Shown here: positions 8,227 to 15,512 of the stretch, piece after piece
How the letters are laid out: each line of letters starts with the position of its first letter
Position numbering within the stretch: position 1 is the stretch's first letter
Source: Desulfurivibrionaceae bacterium
GTDB taxonomy: Bacteria > Desulfobacterota > Desulfobulbia > Desulfobulbales > UBA5123
Assembly: GCA_030145325.1 (NCBI GenBank)
Contig: JAQYVW010000035.1
Coordinates: 1 to 32,617 of the forward strand
Length of the DNA: 32,617 nucleotides
Direction of reading: 5' to 3'
Program-made: the position numbers and the translations under genes
Notes under the pieces: model-generated
What the model was told of the DNA's origin: nothing
The model's input: the letters and a program-made list of their open reading frames with translations, nothing else
Databases searched by the model: none

Positions 8227-8640
8227 ATGAATAACGATCATGCCGAGTCCGAAAGAAGAAAGGAGCAACGGTTCAAGGTTAATGAGCAGGCCATTGCTGT
8301 GCTTAAGGTCGGTAATAATTTTTCCAGGCTGGGGCGAATTGTTGATGTCAGCCTTAGTGGCCTTGCCTTCGATTACTTGTTGATGGATGGTGTACCTCAG
8401 CAATTGAAGCGAGATGATGAGGTTGGCGAGATATCCATGAATATCATTACCGAAGACGGGCATATGGTTTTGGTTGGTGCTGCTGTGCAACCGGTAAACG
8501 ACCGTCTTCTGCAGAGGGAAGAGCGATTTTTCGCTTCAGTTCCCACCAGTCGTTGCGCTGTTCATTTTAATTCTCTTTCCGCAGCTCAGGGTGAGCAGCT
8601 TGGGGAGTTTATTCTCCAGCGGGCGGTACTTAATTCCTGA
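8227..8640 (+). CDS. PilZ-domain protein, likely c-di-GMP effector
   Basis: Small soluble protein of 137 residues made almost entirely of one PilZ domain. The two c-di-GMP contact motifs are intact: RxxxR at Arg11-Arg15 (RKEQR) and DxSxxG at Asp40-Gly45 (DVSLSG). I use ATG 8227 with AGGGAG just upstream; an in-frame TTG at 8179 has no ribosome-binding site. No output domain is attached, so it would act by binding a partner. It is the last gene of the rightward block and is followed by an intrinsic terminator. It is close to the MshEN-like protein and the cyclase, which brings candidate c-di-GMP readouts next to a cAMP source. The domain call is firm; the partner is unknown. Confidence 0.85.
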   Translation: MNNDHAESERRKEQRFKVNEQAIAVLKVGNNFSRLGRIVDVSLSGLAFDYLLMDGVPQQLKRDDEVGEISMNIITEDGHMVLVGAAVQPVNDRLLQREERFFASVPTSRCAVHFNSLSAAQGEQLGEFILQRAVLNS

Positions 8641-8667
8641 GTTCTTTTTTAGTTTTTTTCCTTCGCT

Positions 8668-8692
8668 TGCGGTTCTCGCCGCATTGTTTTTT
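8668..8692 (+). terminator. Rho-independent terminator after the PilZ gene
   Basis: A five-pair G/C-rich stem TGCGG/CCGCA with loop TTCTCG is followed by TTGTTTTTT. It lies 28 bases after the PilZ stop and would end the rightward signalling transcript. Confidence 0.7.
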
Positions 8693-8693
8693 C

Positions 8694-8828
8694 GTAACTG
8701 CTCACATAATCGAAGTATCGGAGTTTCCCTTTGGTCGCTTACCTGTTCAGAGGACGATGCCTCGAAGGTCTCGCAGGCTCGCTATCTGCGTCTCCGCGAC
8801 CCTGTAAGTAGTTATATTTTTTCTTTTT
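8694..8828 (+). ncRNA. Unidentified structured element, possible small RNA or mobile repeat
   Basis: The gap between the convergent PilZ and glycosyltransferase genes folds well on paper. The closing stem is 8694-8702 with 8807-8815, nine pairs of which two are G-U, so it works only as plus-strand RNA. An inner stem is GGTCGC 8733-8738 with GCGACC 8796-8801. It encloses two hairpins: ACCT/AGGT plus GAGG/CCTC with loop ACGATG (8741-8769), and CGCAG/CTGCG with a nine-base loop (8772-8790). A T-rich tail (8816-8828) follows. No conserved reading frame is evident, no tRNA T-loop or SRP motif is visible, and the length is short for 6S RNA. I see no clear promoter. It could be an sRNA or an interspersed palindromic repeat. 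The closing stem overlaps the stop of the minus-strand gene. Confidence 0.35.
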
Positions 8829-9834
8829 CCTCAATTGTCGCAAGTACCCGTTCAACAGTGATTGCCTGCATACATTGCCAGTTGTCGCAAGGTTTCCACG
8901 CATAACATGGCGAGCATGACAAATCTTCACGAATAACGGTGTGCTGTTCTCCGTATGGACCGGTGCGGGTTGGGTTTGCTGGCCCGAAGATGGCGAAGAC
9001 TGGTATTCCTAACGCCGCAGCGATATGCATCGGGCCGGTGTCGTTGGTAATGAAGTATTTGGCATTGCCGATGATGGGGATAAGTTCCTTGATGGATGTC
9101 TTGCCTGCCAAGGAAATGGCCTTGCCCTCAGCATGTTGCATAACCTCGTTGGCGACGGATTGATCCGATTTACTACCGATTAGCACGGTTGGCAGGTCGA
9201 GCCGTGCAGCCAGTTGTCCGAAGCGTTGCGCGGGCCAGCGGTTTGCTTCTTTGCCGGCCGCAGGGGTCATGACCACGTATTCCTTAGGCAACTCTTTGCA
9301 GATGGAGGGGTTCTTTTCGTAGGGGGCAAAGGGGTAGTTGATGGTGCCCAAGCGGCAGCCCATGGCTTCAGCGATTTTCAGATAGCGGTCGATGGCATGG
9401 ATTTTCATGCTGCCGTGGATTCGGTGGGTGTAGAAAAAAGTACTTCCTTCGTCCGCCTCCTTGAAGCCTAGTTTGTATTCGGCATTTGCCGCCAGGGTGA
9501 TCAGGCCACTGCGTAGCAGGCCTGACAGATCGATGGAGACATCGAAGCGTTCTTGGCGTAACCCTTTGCCAAGGGAAACAATATCCTTGAAGGTTTGGCG
9601 AATATTTTTCGGTCGCTTCCATTTATCTTTGTCGATAATCCATAAGCGGTCGATGAGCGGATGGCCTTCAAGGAAGGTGTGCAGACCTCTGGCCACCAGC
9701 CAGTGGATTGAGGCGGAGGGGTAACAGCGTTTGATGGTGTCGAGAAAGGGCAGGCTGTGGACGATGTCGCCCAAGGCGCTTGGTTTGATGATCAGGATTT
9801 TTTTAGGCGGCTTGGGGAGCGGCAGCGGTTTCAC
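8812..9834 (-). CDS. Family 9 glycosyltransferase, WaaC-like LPS heptosyltransferase
   Basis: Protein of 340 residues with a GT9 fold. The N-terminal motif IIKPSALGDIVHSLP (Gly22-Asp23) matches heptosyltransferase I (WaaC/RfaC) more than WaaF, and the C-terminal half has TNDTGPMHIAAALGIP and FGPANPTRTGPYG, the ADP-heptose-binding part of the family. The role would be to add L-glycero-D-manno-heptose to the Kdo or first heptose of the LPS inner core at the cytoplasmic face. It begins with GTG, overlaps the gmhB stop by four bases (GTGA) and has GAGGAAA upstream, so translation is coupled. The C-terminus has a Cys cluster CSPC...C....CM also seen in the neighbouring WaaF, possibly a metal or structural site. 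Family is certain; WaaC rather than another core heptosyltransferase is likely. Confidence 0.85.
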   Translation of the reverse strand: MKPLPLPKPPKKILIIKPSALGDIVHSLPFLDTIKRCYPSASIHWLVARGLHTFLEGHPLIDRLWIIDKDKWKRPKNIRQTFKDIVSLGKGLRQERFDVSIDLSGLLRSGLITLAANAEYKLGFKEADEGSTFFYTHRIHGSMKIHAIDRYLKIAEAMGCRLGTINYPFAPYEKNPSICKELPKEYVVMTPAAGKEANRWPAQRFGQLAARLDLPTVLIGSKSDQSVANEVMQHAEGKAISLAGKTSIKELIPIIGNAKYFITNDTGPMHIAAALGIPVFAIFGPANPTRTGPYGEQHTVIREDLSCSPCYAWKPCDNWQCMQAITVERVLATIEEKEKI

Positions 9835-10430
9835 GGCGTTTCCTCAGCCGTACTGCCTTTGAGGTCTTCGCTGATCCAGGTTGCGGCTTCATAGAGATCT
9901 TCGGCCACGAAGCTGGGCTGGATGGTTTGGGTGGGGCCGATGTAAGTTTGGTCGCCGCGACCGTATCCGGTTAGTACCAAGATGCCCGTGGCCTGGCACT
10001 GGTGAGCGGCTTTTAGGTCGGACCAGCGATCTCCAACCACATAGGAGCGGGTAAGATCGAGATCAAGGTCTGCCGCTGCCTTCAGAAACATCCCGGCCTG
10101 TGGCTTACGGCAATCACATTGAATACGGTATTCAGGCAGTTTCGCTTCTGGGTAATGGGGGCAGATGTAGATACCGTCCACGTGTGCTCCGGCCTCGGCC
10201 AGTTGTTGATGCATAAGTGCGTGCACTTCATCCAGCAGTTCCTTGGGAAAGTAGCCTCGAGCAAGCCCTGATTGGTTGGTAACCACCACCACCGGGATGT
10301 TCGCGTCGTTTAAAAGGCGAATGGCTGCGGTCGCACGTGGCAGTAACTGGAATCGGCAGATGTGGTTGATGTATCCCATCTGTTCGTTGATGGTTCCATC
10401 CCTGTCCAGAAAAACAGCTGGTTGGCTCAT
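9831..10430 (-). CDS. gmhB: D-glycero-beta-D-manno-heptose-1,7-bisphosphate 7-phosphatase
   Basis: HAD-family phosphatase of 199 residues that removes the 7-phosphate during ADP-heptose synthesis for the LPS core. The nucleophile and acid/base motif FLDRDGT gives Asp9 and Asp11. Motif II is VVVVTNQSG, and the late motifs are CRKP and VGDRWSD. The zinc-binding set typical of GmhB is visible as Cys90, His92, Cys105 and Cys107. I use the ATG at 10430, preceded by AGGAAA, rather than the longer frame to 10508. It overlaps the waaF stop by one base (TAATG) and runs into the next glycosyltransferase with a GTGA overlap. All three genes serve heptose incorporation. Length and motifs are complete. 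Confidence 0.92.
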   Translation of the reverse strand: MSQPAVFLDRDGTINEQMGYINHICRFQLLPRATAAIRLLNDANIPVVVVTNQSGLARGYFPKELLDEVHALMHQQLAEAGAHVDGIYICPHYPEAKLPEYRIQCDCRKPQAGMFLKAAADLDLDLTRSYVVGDRWSDLKAAHQCQATGILVLTGYGRGDQTYIGPTQTIQPSFVAEDLYEAATWISEDLKGSTAEETP

Positions 10431-11476
10431 TATGTTTCCTTGCTGTTGTTTTGCAGCTGCATGGCTACACTTGCGGCAATTTCGGCAACGGAGATGTCTG
10501 TCATGCAACGGAAGTCGCTTTTGCAGTGGGTTTTAAGGCAGGGTCGACAAGGGAGATCCTTCTGGATGACCACTGCGTTGTCGGCATAGGGGCCGGTGGC
10601 CACCGCATCGGTGGAACCGAAGATGGCTACCAGTGGGGTCTTGAGTGCTGCCCCCACATGCATCAGACCGGAGTCGTTGGTGACGAAGGAATCGCAGGCG
10701 CCGATCAGGGCCATGGCTTCGGCCAGATTGGTTTTCCCGGCCAGATTGATGATCCGATCCGGGGCCTGGGCCTTGATGGCCTCGGCGACGCTGTTATCAG
10801 CTTTGGTGCCGAAAACCAGCAGGGTGGCATTATGTTCCTCGCCAAGACGGGCAGCCAGGGCGCCGTAGCGTTCGGCTGGCCAGCATTTGGCTGGGCCGTA
10901 GGCGGCGCCAGGGTTCAGGCCAATGGTGGGGCCTGTTGTCGGCGCGGCGGTAAATTCGCGCGCCCAGGCTACGGTTTCCGGTGGCAATTCAAGAAAAAGC
11001 TCGTCCGAACCGGGGGTAAGGCCCAGTTGGTGGAGCATATCTTGATAGTAATGGACTTGATGAACCTTTCTTATCTCCCGGCGGATCTTGGCTCGGTGGG
11101 TGAGTAGTAGCGAGCGACCATCGGTGGTGTATCCTGCTCGGTTGGGAATGGCGGCGAGCTTGCCGATCAGGGCAGCTTCAAAGGCGTTTTGGAGATAAAT
11201 GGCCAGATCAAAGTGGCGCTGGGCCAAGGTGCGGCCCAATCGCCAGATGCCGGTTATTCCCTGATGGCGATCCTTTTTGCGGTAAAGGATCACTTCGTCA
11301 ACGTGTGGACTGGCCGCGAAAACATCGGCAACCCAAGGGTGGGTAAGAATAGAGATCACTGCCTCGGGGAAATTTTCCCTGATGGTGCGGATCGCCGGCG
11401 TGGTCATGATGGCATCGCCGATCCAGTTGGTGGAGCGGATTAGGATATGGCGGGGTTTTATGTCGGTAAGGGGCAT
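10430..11476 (-). CDS. waaF: ADP-heptose:LPS heptosyltransferase II
   Basis: GT9 protein of 348 residues. The N-terminus ILIRSTNWIGDAIMTTP (Gly20-Asp21) and the middle motif NPGAAYGPAKCWPAERY are signatures of WaaF, which adds the second heptose to the LPS inner core. The C-terminal TNDSGLMHVGAAL and FGSTDAVATGPY complete the nucleotide-sugar site. The tail has the same Cys-rich pattern (CRPC....C.....CM) as the next GT9 gene. It is the first gene of the leftward heptose operon waaF-gmhB-waaC-like. ATG start; the upstream ribosome-binding site is weak (AAGA). The operon is divergent from rpsB across a 314-base gap. Confidence 0.92.
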   Translation of the reverse strand: MPLTDIKPRHILIRSTNWIGDAIMTTPAIRTIRENFPEAVISILTHPWVADVFAASPHVDEVILYRKKDRHQGITGIWRLGRTLAQRHFDLAIYLQNAFEAALIGKLAAIPNRAGYTTDGRSLLLTHRAKIRREIRKVHQVHYYQDMLHQLGLTPGSDELFLELPPETVAWAREFTAAPTTGPTIGLNPGAAYGPAKCWPAERYGALAARLGEEHNATLLVFGTKADNSVAEAIKAQAPDRIINLAGKTNLAEAMALIGACDSFVTNDSGLMHVGAALKTPLVAIFGSTDAVATGPYADNAVVIQKDLPCRPCLKTHCKSDFRCMTDISVAEIAASVAMQLQNNSKET

Positions 11477-11553
11477 GGTCTTGTTGTTTATCTAGGAGCG
11501 TGGACTTCGAATTCGGCAGAATCGGCCCAAAATCCCAGGACTATTCATTACGA

Positions 11554-11559
11554 ATTATA
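11554..11559 (-). promoter_or_regulatory. Possible -10 box for the heptose operon
   Basis: A perfect TATAAT on the minus strand lies about 78 bases before the waaF start. The base run at the -35 distance (ACCTAA) is poor, so the assignment rests on the -10 box and position. The nearby CTACTTAGGTAG (11573-11584) is a small palindrome of unknown role just upstream of it. Confidence 0.3.
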
Positions 11560-11654
11560 ATTACCAGACACGCTACTTAGGTAGGAGTGAATTAAACAAT
11601 GTGCTTTTTTTGGTAGCCGTCGTCAAGGTTTTTGTGTCCAATTGTTCTTCCGCC

Positions 11655-11683
11655 TTGCAAAAAAGAGTTCAGGGTGTTAATAA
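11655..11683 (+). promoter_or_regulatory. Sigma70-type promoter of the rpsB cluster
   Basis: TTGCAA at 11655-11660 and TAATAA at 11678-11683 are separated by exactly 17 bases. Transcription would start near 11690 and give an rpsB leader of about 100 bases. Strong positions and the following structured leader support it. Confidence 0.55.
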
Positions 11684-11703
11684 AATTTGTTTTTTAACCC
11701 ACA

Positions 11704-11757
11704 CATCCCGGGAAAATTTCCCTTTGGTGCCCCGAGCAGGGGTTGGGCTTCGGGATG
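11704..11757 (+). promoter_or_regulatory. Structured rpsB leader, candidate S2 autoregulatory site
   Basis: CATCCCG (11704-11710) and CGGGATG (11751-11757) can pair as a perfect seven-base outer stem. Inside are GGGA/TCCC with an A/T loop (11710-11722) and CCCC/GGGG with loop GAGCA (11730-11742). Alternative pairing of CCCGA with TCGGG is also possible. Competing folds just before a ribosomal-protein gene suggest feedback control by S2, which is known for rpsB in gammaproteobacteria; here it is inferred. Confidence 0.45.
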
Positions 11758-11790
11758 GAGGAATAACCAAAACCTATTTAAGGAGCAGTT

Positions 11791-12579
11791 ATGTCGCACA
11801 TTGGAATGAAAGAAATGTTGGAGGCCGGTCTTCATTTTGGTCACCAGACCCATCGCTGGAACCCTAAGATGAGACCCTTTATTTTTGGGGCTCGCAACAA
11901 GATTTATATTGTTAACCTTGATAAAACCTTGCCGCTTTTCAATACGGCTTATGATGCTCTTAGTGACGCGGTTGCCAAGGGTGGCACGGTCATGTTTGTT
12001 GGTACCAAGCGTCAAGCCCAGGACATCATCCGTGAAGAGGCTGAACGTTGCGGGATGTTTTTTGTCAACCATCGTTGGCCCGGCGGCATGCTCACCAACT
12101 ATCAGACCATTAAGAAGAGTGTTGAGCGGTTGAAGAGCTACGAAGGAATGAAGGAAGATGGATCCATCAACCTTTATAAGAAGAAAGAAGCGCTCAAGAT
12201 CGAAAAGGATCTGGTTAAACTTGATCGCACCTTGGGCGGGATCAAAAACATGCGCAGCCTTCCTTCGGTTATCTTTGTAGTTGATCCTCGTCGCGAGCAG
12301 ATCGCCATCAAGGAAGCTAATACCCTTGGTATTCCGGTCGTTGCTTTGGCTGATACCAACTGTGATCCCGATGGTCTTACCTATATCGTTCCCGGTAACG
12401 ACGATGCGATCAAGTCTATCCGTTTGATTACCTCTAAGTTTGCCGACGCTATCCTTGCTGGCAAGGAAAAACAGGCTGCTGCCAAGCAGGCTGAGGCTGA
12501 CAAGGCGGCAGCACCTGAGATGGTAGCCGCTGAAGCCGAGATGAAGAAAGGCGGTGAAGCTGCACCTGCTGCAGAATAA
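11791..12579 (+). CDS. rpsB: 30S ribosomal protein S2
   Basis: Protein of 262 residues matching S2 throughout: N-terminal [20 protein letters not shown], the central [17 protein letters not shown], and [21 protein letters not shown]2 joins the small subunit late and is needed for initiation on leadered mRNA. The C-terminal 40 residues are an Ala/Glu/Lys-rich extension typical of many S2 proteins. ATG with AAGGAG six bases upstream. It is the first gene of the translation and envelope-precursor cluster, with tsf next. Expression is likely set by the promoter and folded leader just upstream. Confidence 0.98.
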   Translation: MSHIGMKEMLEAGLHFGHQTHRWNPKMRPFIFGARNKIYIVNLDKTLPLFNTAYDALSDAVAKGGTVMFVGTKRQAQDIIREEAERCGMFFVNHRWPGGMLTNYQTIKKSVERLKSYEGMKEDGSINLYKKKEALKIEKDLVKLDRTLGGIKNMRSLPSVIFVVDPRREQIAIKEANTLGIPVVALADTNCDPDGLTYIVPGNDDAIKSIRLITSKFADAILAGKEKQAAAKQAEADKAAAPEMVAAEAEMKKGGEAAPAAE

Positions 12580-12662
12580 TTCGTTTAGGTTACAGATCGT
12601 CGTTACTGGCCGTTGTTGGCTTGCCTGTTGTTCTCAGACAGGTCGTGGTTTTTACAATTATA

Positions 12663-12703
12663 GTATGAGCGGCTGGCGTTTACTCGCAGCCGTTCATACT
12701 TTT
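12663..12703 (+). terminator. Attenuator-like hairpin between rpsB and tsf
   Basis: A 13-pair stem (12663-12675 with 12687-12699, one G-T pair) has an 11-base loop and is followed by only four T. It lies just before the tsf ribosome-binding site. A smaller hairpin, CCTGT/ACAGG (12624-12642), precedes it. The short T-run suggests partial termination or mRNA end protection, allowing S2 and EF-Ts to be made in different amounts. Confidence 0.55.
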
Positions 12704-12723
12704 ATAGAAGAGGAGTTGTAGCT

Positions 12724-13317
12724 GTGAGTATTACTAGTCAGATGGTCAAAGAGCTTCGCGACAAAACCAACGCGGGGATGATGGATTGTAAGAAGGCATT
12801 AACCGAAACCGGCGGTGATATGGATAAAGCCGTTGATTTGTTGCGGCAAAAAGGTTTGGCTGTTGCTCAGAAGCGTGCCGGTCGTGCCACCAGTGAAGGA
12901 ATCGTTGAGACTTACGTCCATGCTGGTGGTAAGTTGGGGGTAATGGTTGAGGTTGGTTGCGAGACCGATTTTGTTGCCAAGACCGATGCCTTCCTTGAAT
13001 TTGCCAAAGATATTGCCATGCATGTTGCTGCCGTTAATCCGGTGGGGTTGAAACGTGAGGAAGTTGCGGCTGATCTTGTTGACCGTGAGCGGGCGATCTA
13101 CACCCAGCAAGCCCTTGATTCCGGTAAGCCTGAGAACATCGCTGAGAAGATCGTTAACGGTAAGATGGATAAGTTCTACTCCGAGGTTTGCCTCATGGAG
13201 CAGAAATTTGTTAAGAATCCCGATGTGTCAATTCAAGATTTGCTCAACGAGCTGATTGCCAGCATGGGCGAGAATATTTCCATTAAGCGTTTTGCCCGTT
13301 TTCAGATTGGTGCATAA
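12724..13317 (+). CDS. tsf: Translation elongation factor Ts, short form
   Basis: Protein of 197 residues that exchanges GDP for GTP on EF-Tu. The N-terminal UBA-like module (VKELRDKTNAGMMDCKKAL) and the TDFVAK motif at 81-86, which contacts EF-Tu, are intact. It lacks about 85 residues relative to the 283-residue E. coli protein, so it has one core subdomain like the Thermus form. This short form is found in several phyla and is not a truncation here: the end FARFQIGA is a normal C-terminus. GTG start with AGGAG eight bases upstream. Confidence 0.97.
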   Translation: MSITSQMVKELRDKTNAGMMDCKKALTETGGDMDKAVDLLRQKGLAVAQKRAGRATSEGIVETYVHAGGKLGVMVEVGCETDFVAKTDAFLEFAKDIAMHVAAVNPVGLKREEVAADLVDRERAIYTQQALDSGKPENIAEKIVNGKMDKFYSEVCLMEQKFVKNPDVSIQDLLNELIASMGENISIKRFARFQIGA

Positions 13318-13365
13318 GCGTTTAACAACAGGTTTGTTCGTAAATCTGCTTTAGCGGAGTTTAAG

Positions 13366-14091
13366 GTGACAAAAAGCAAGTACAAACGAGTACTTCTGAA
13401 GCTGAGCGGCGAAGCCCTGATGGGTGACGCCGCTTTTGGCATCAGTTCTAAGATGCTGGATTATGTGGCTGCAGAGATCAAGGGGCTGGTTGAACTTAAT
13501 GTCGAGGTTGGCCTGGTGATCGGCGCCGGTAATATCTTCCGTGGCGTATCCGGTGCTTCTGCCGGTATGGATCGCGGCGCTGCTGACAATATGGGGATGC
13601 TGGCCACGGTTATCAATGCCTTGGCCATGCATGACGCCTTGGAGCAACATGGGGTGCCAACCCGTGTTTTGTCAGCCATTCCGATGACCACCGTTTGTGA
13701 GCCTTACGCGCGACAACGCGCCCTCAGTCATCTTGACAAGGGCAGGGTGGTTATCTTTGCCGGCGGCACCGGTAATCCATATTTTACCACCGATACGGCA
13801 GCGGTTCTGCGTGGGCTTGAAATCAATGCCGATCTGATTTGTAAGGCCACCAGGGTTGATGGGGTCTATGATAAGGACCCCTTGGCCCATGATGATGCCG
13901 TCAAGTTTGACACTCTGACTTATACCGAGGTGTTACAGCGGCAATTGCGGGTAATGGATGCGGCTGGGATATCTTTAGCCCGTGATAATGGTAAGACCAT
14001 TGCCGTATTTAACATGAATAAGCCTGGTAATATGCGCAAAGCCTTTTGCGGAGAACCAGTGGGGACGCTGATTAAGGGGGAGGAAGCATGA
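13366..14091 (+). CDS. pyrH: UMP kinase
   Basis: Amino-acid-kinase-fold enzyme of 241 residues that phosphorylates UMP to UDP in the cytosol. Seen are the N-terminal [12 protein letters not shown], the glycine-rich [27 protein letters not shown], and the ATP/UMP part [16 protein letters not shown]. Full length for bacterial PyrH. GTG start with GGAG six bases upstream. Its TGA overlaps the frr ATG (ATGA), so the two are translationally coupled. The order tsf-pyrH-frr is conserved in most bacteria. Confidence 0.98.
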   Translation: MTKSKYKRVLLKLSGEALMGDAAFGISSKMLDYVAAEIKGLVELNVEVGLVIGAGNIFRGVSGASAGMDRGAADNMGMLATVINALAMHDALEQHGVPTRVLSAIPMTTVCEPYARQRALSHLDKGRVVIFAGGTGNPYFTTDTAAVLRGLEINADLICKATRVDGVYDKDPLAHDDAVKFDTLTYTEVLQRQLRVMDAAGISLARDNGKTIAVFNMNKPGNMRKAFCGEPVGTLIKGEEA

Positions 14092-14645
14092 GTAATGAAA
14101 TCCTTGAGGCCATGAATGACAAGATGGACAAGAGCATGGATGCCTATCGTCGCGAGCTAACCAAGGTACGTACCGGGCGGGCATCATTGTCGCTGGTCGA
14201 TGGCCTAAAGGTTGTGGCATACGGGTCTCCCCAGCCTCTCAATCAGGTTGCGACTTTGACCATCCCTGAAAGCAGGATGATTGCCATCCAGCCTTGGGAT
14301 CCACAAATGTTGGCAGCCATTGAAAAGGCAATCTACAAGTCGGATCTTGGCCTAAATCCAGTTAACGATGGCAAGATTATCCGCGTCAATATCCCCCAGC
14401 TGACCGAGGAACGGCGCAAGCAACTGGTCAAGCAGGTTAAGAAGGTCAGTGAGGAGTATCGGGTCGCAATCCGTAATTCTCGCCGCGAGGCCATTGATGC
14501 CTTGAAAAAGCAGAAAAATAATAAAGAGATTGCCGAAGATGATCTCTTTAAGCTCCAGGATGAGGCGCAGAAGGAAACTGACCGGTTCATTAAAGCCATT
14601 GATGACACCATGGCCGAGAAAGAAAAAGAGGTCATGGAGGTCTAA
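14088..14645 (+). CDS. frr: Ribosome recycling factor
   Basis: RRF of 185 residues, which splits post-termination ribosomes together with EF-G. Family motifs are [20 protein letters not shown] near the start, the hinge and domain II around [21 protein letters not shown], and the C-terminal helix [22 protein letters not shown]. Its ATG overlaps the pyrH stop. It is complete, of standard length, and followed 11 bases later by uppS. Confidence 0.98.
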   Translation: MSNEILEAMNDKMDKSMDAYRRELTKVRTGRASLSLVDGLKVVAYGSPQPLNQVATLTIPESRMIAIQPWDPQMLAAIEKAIYKSDLGLNPVNDGKIIRVNIPQLTEERRKQLVKQVKKVSEEYRVAIRNSRREAIDALKKQKNNKEIAEDDLFKLQDEAQKETDRFIKAIDDTMAEKEKEVMEV

Positions 14646-14656
14646 TTTCCCCGCCC

Positions 14657-15403
14657 ATGCAGTTTCCTCCCGAACTTGATCCCGATAAAATCCCGGTTCA
14701 TGTCGCCATCATCATGGATGGCAATGGACGTTGGGCTCAACAACGCAGTATGCCCCGGCCTTTGGGGCATAAGGTGGGTGTTGAGTCAGTGCAGGCTGTG
14801 GTTCGCGCTGCCGATGATCTCAATATTAAAGTCCTGACCCTCTACGCCTTTTCCACCGAAAACTGGAAGCGTCCTCCCTTTGAAGTTAATGCCTTGATGG
14901 GGCTCCTGAAGTCGTTCTTGCTGCGTGAACTGGAGACGATGCTTGAAAATAATGTTTCTTTGCGGTGCCTGGGGCAAAAGGATCGACTGCCCAAGGCGGT
15001 GCGGGAAACCCTGGATAAGGTAATCGCTGAAACAGCGGATAATGATGGTCTTATCTTTAATCTTGCCCTCAATTACGGGAGCCGGGTTGAAATTATTGAT
15101 GCGGTACAGGCCGTGGCCCATAAGTGTGAGGTCGGTGAGCTTGCTGTTGATGGAATTGATGAGGAGCTCTTTGCTGCTCATCTCTATACCGGTGGGCTAC
15201 CGGATCCAGACTTACTGATTCGCACCGGCGGTGAGGCCAGACTCAGTAATTTTCTCTTATGGCAGGCGTCGTACGCTGAAATATATTTTGTTGATACCCT
15301 GTGGCCTGATTTCAGAGAGGATGACCTTGTGGACGCCATTCGCGTTTATCAGGGGCGGCAGCGGCGGTTTGGCAAGACCGGCGATCAGGTGCAACAGTCT
15401 TGA
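14657..15403 (+). CDS. uppS: Isoprenyl transferase (undecaprenyl diphosphate synthase)
   Basis: Cis-prenyltransferase of 248 residues that makes the C55 lipid carrier for peptidoglycan, LPS and glycan assembly. Catalytic Asp21 lies in VAIIMDGNGRWA; LYAFSTENWKRP and the C-terminal RTGGEARLSNFLLWQ with the ExYF-like AEIYFVDTLWPDF are present. RTGGEA replaces the more usual RTSGEQ, a modest change. ATG 14657 has GGAGG 16 bases upstream, which is too far to be ideal, so translation may depend on ribosomes ending frr. It provides the lipid carrier that the STT3-like transferase later in the window would need. Confidence 0.96.
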   Translation: MQFPPELDPDKIPVHVAIIMDGNGRWAQQRSMPRPLGHKVGVESVQAVVRAADDLNIKVLTLYAFSTENWKRPPFEVNALMGLLKSFLLRELETMLENNVSLRCLGQKDRLPKAVRETLDKVIAETADNDGLIFNLALNYGSRVEIIDAVQAVAHKCEVGELAVDGIDEELFAAHLYTGGLPDPDLLIRTGGEARLSNFLLWQASYAEIYFVDTLWPDFREDDLVDAIRVYQGRQRRFGKTGDQVQQS

Positions 15404-15512
15404 GTGTTGAAACCTTCTCTTCTGTTGGTGCTGCTCGCCTTCTTCGGAACCAAACACCCCTTGACTTTTATAGCCAGATCCCGTTTTGTGTAGGGAAACC
15501 TTCACTTGGTAA

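Noticed and set aside
8733-8801. tRNA-like fold between GGTCGC and GCGACC
   Set aside because: The arm that could be a T-arm lacks a TTCRA loop and is not contiguous with the acceptor strand; no tRNA anticodon arm is formed.
15461-15493. TTGACT -35-like box before cdsA
   Set aside because: No acceptable -10 box at 16-18 bases (TTTTGT only), so I did not call a promoter.
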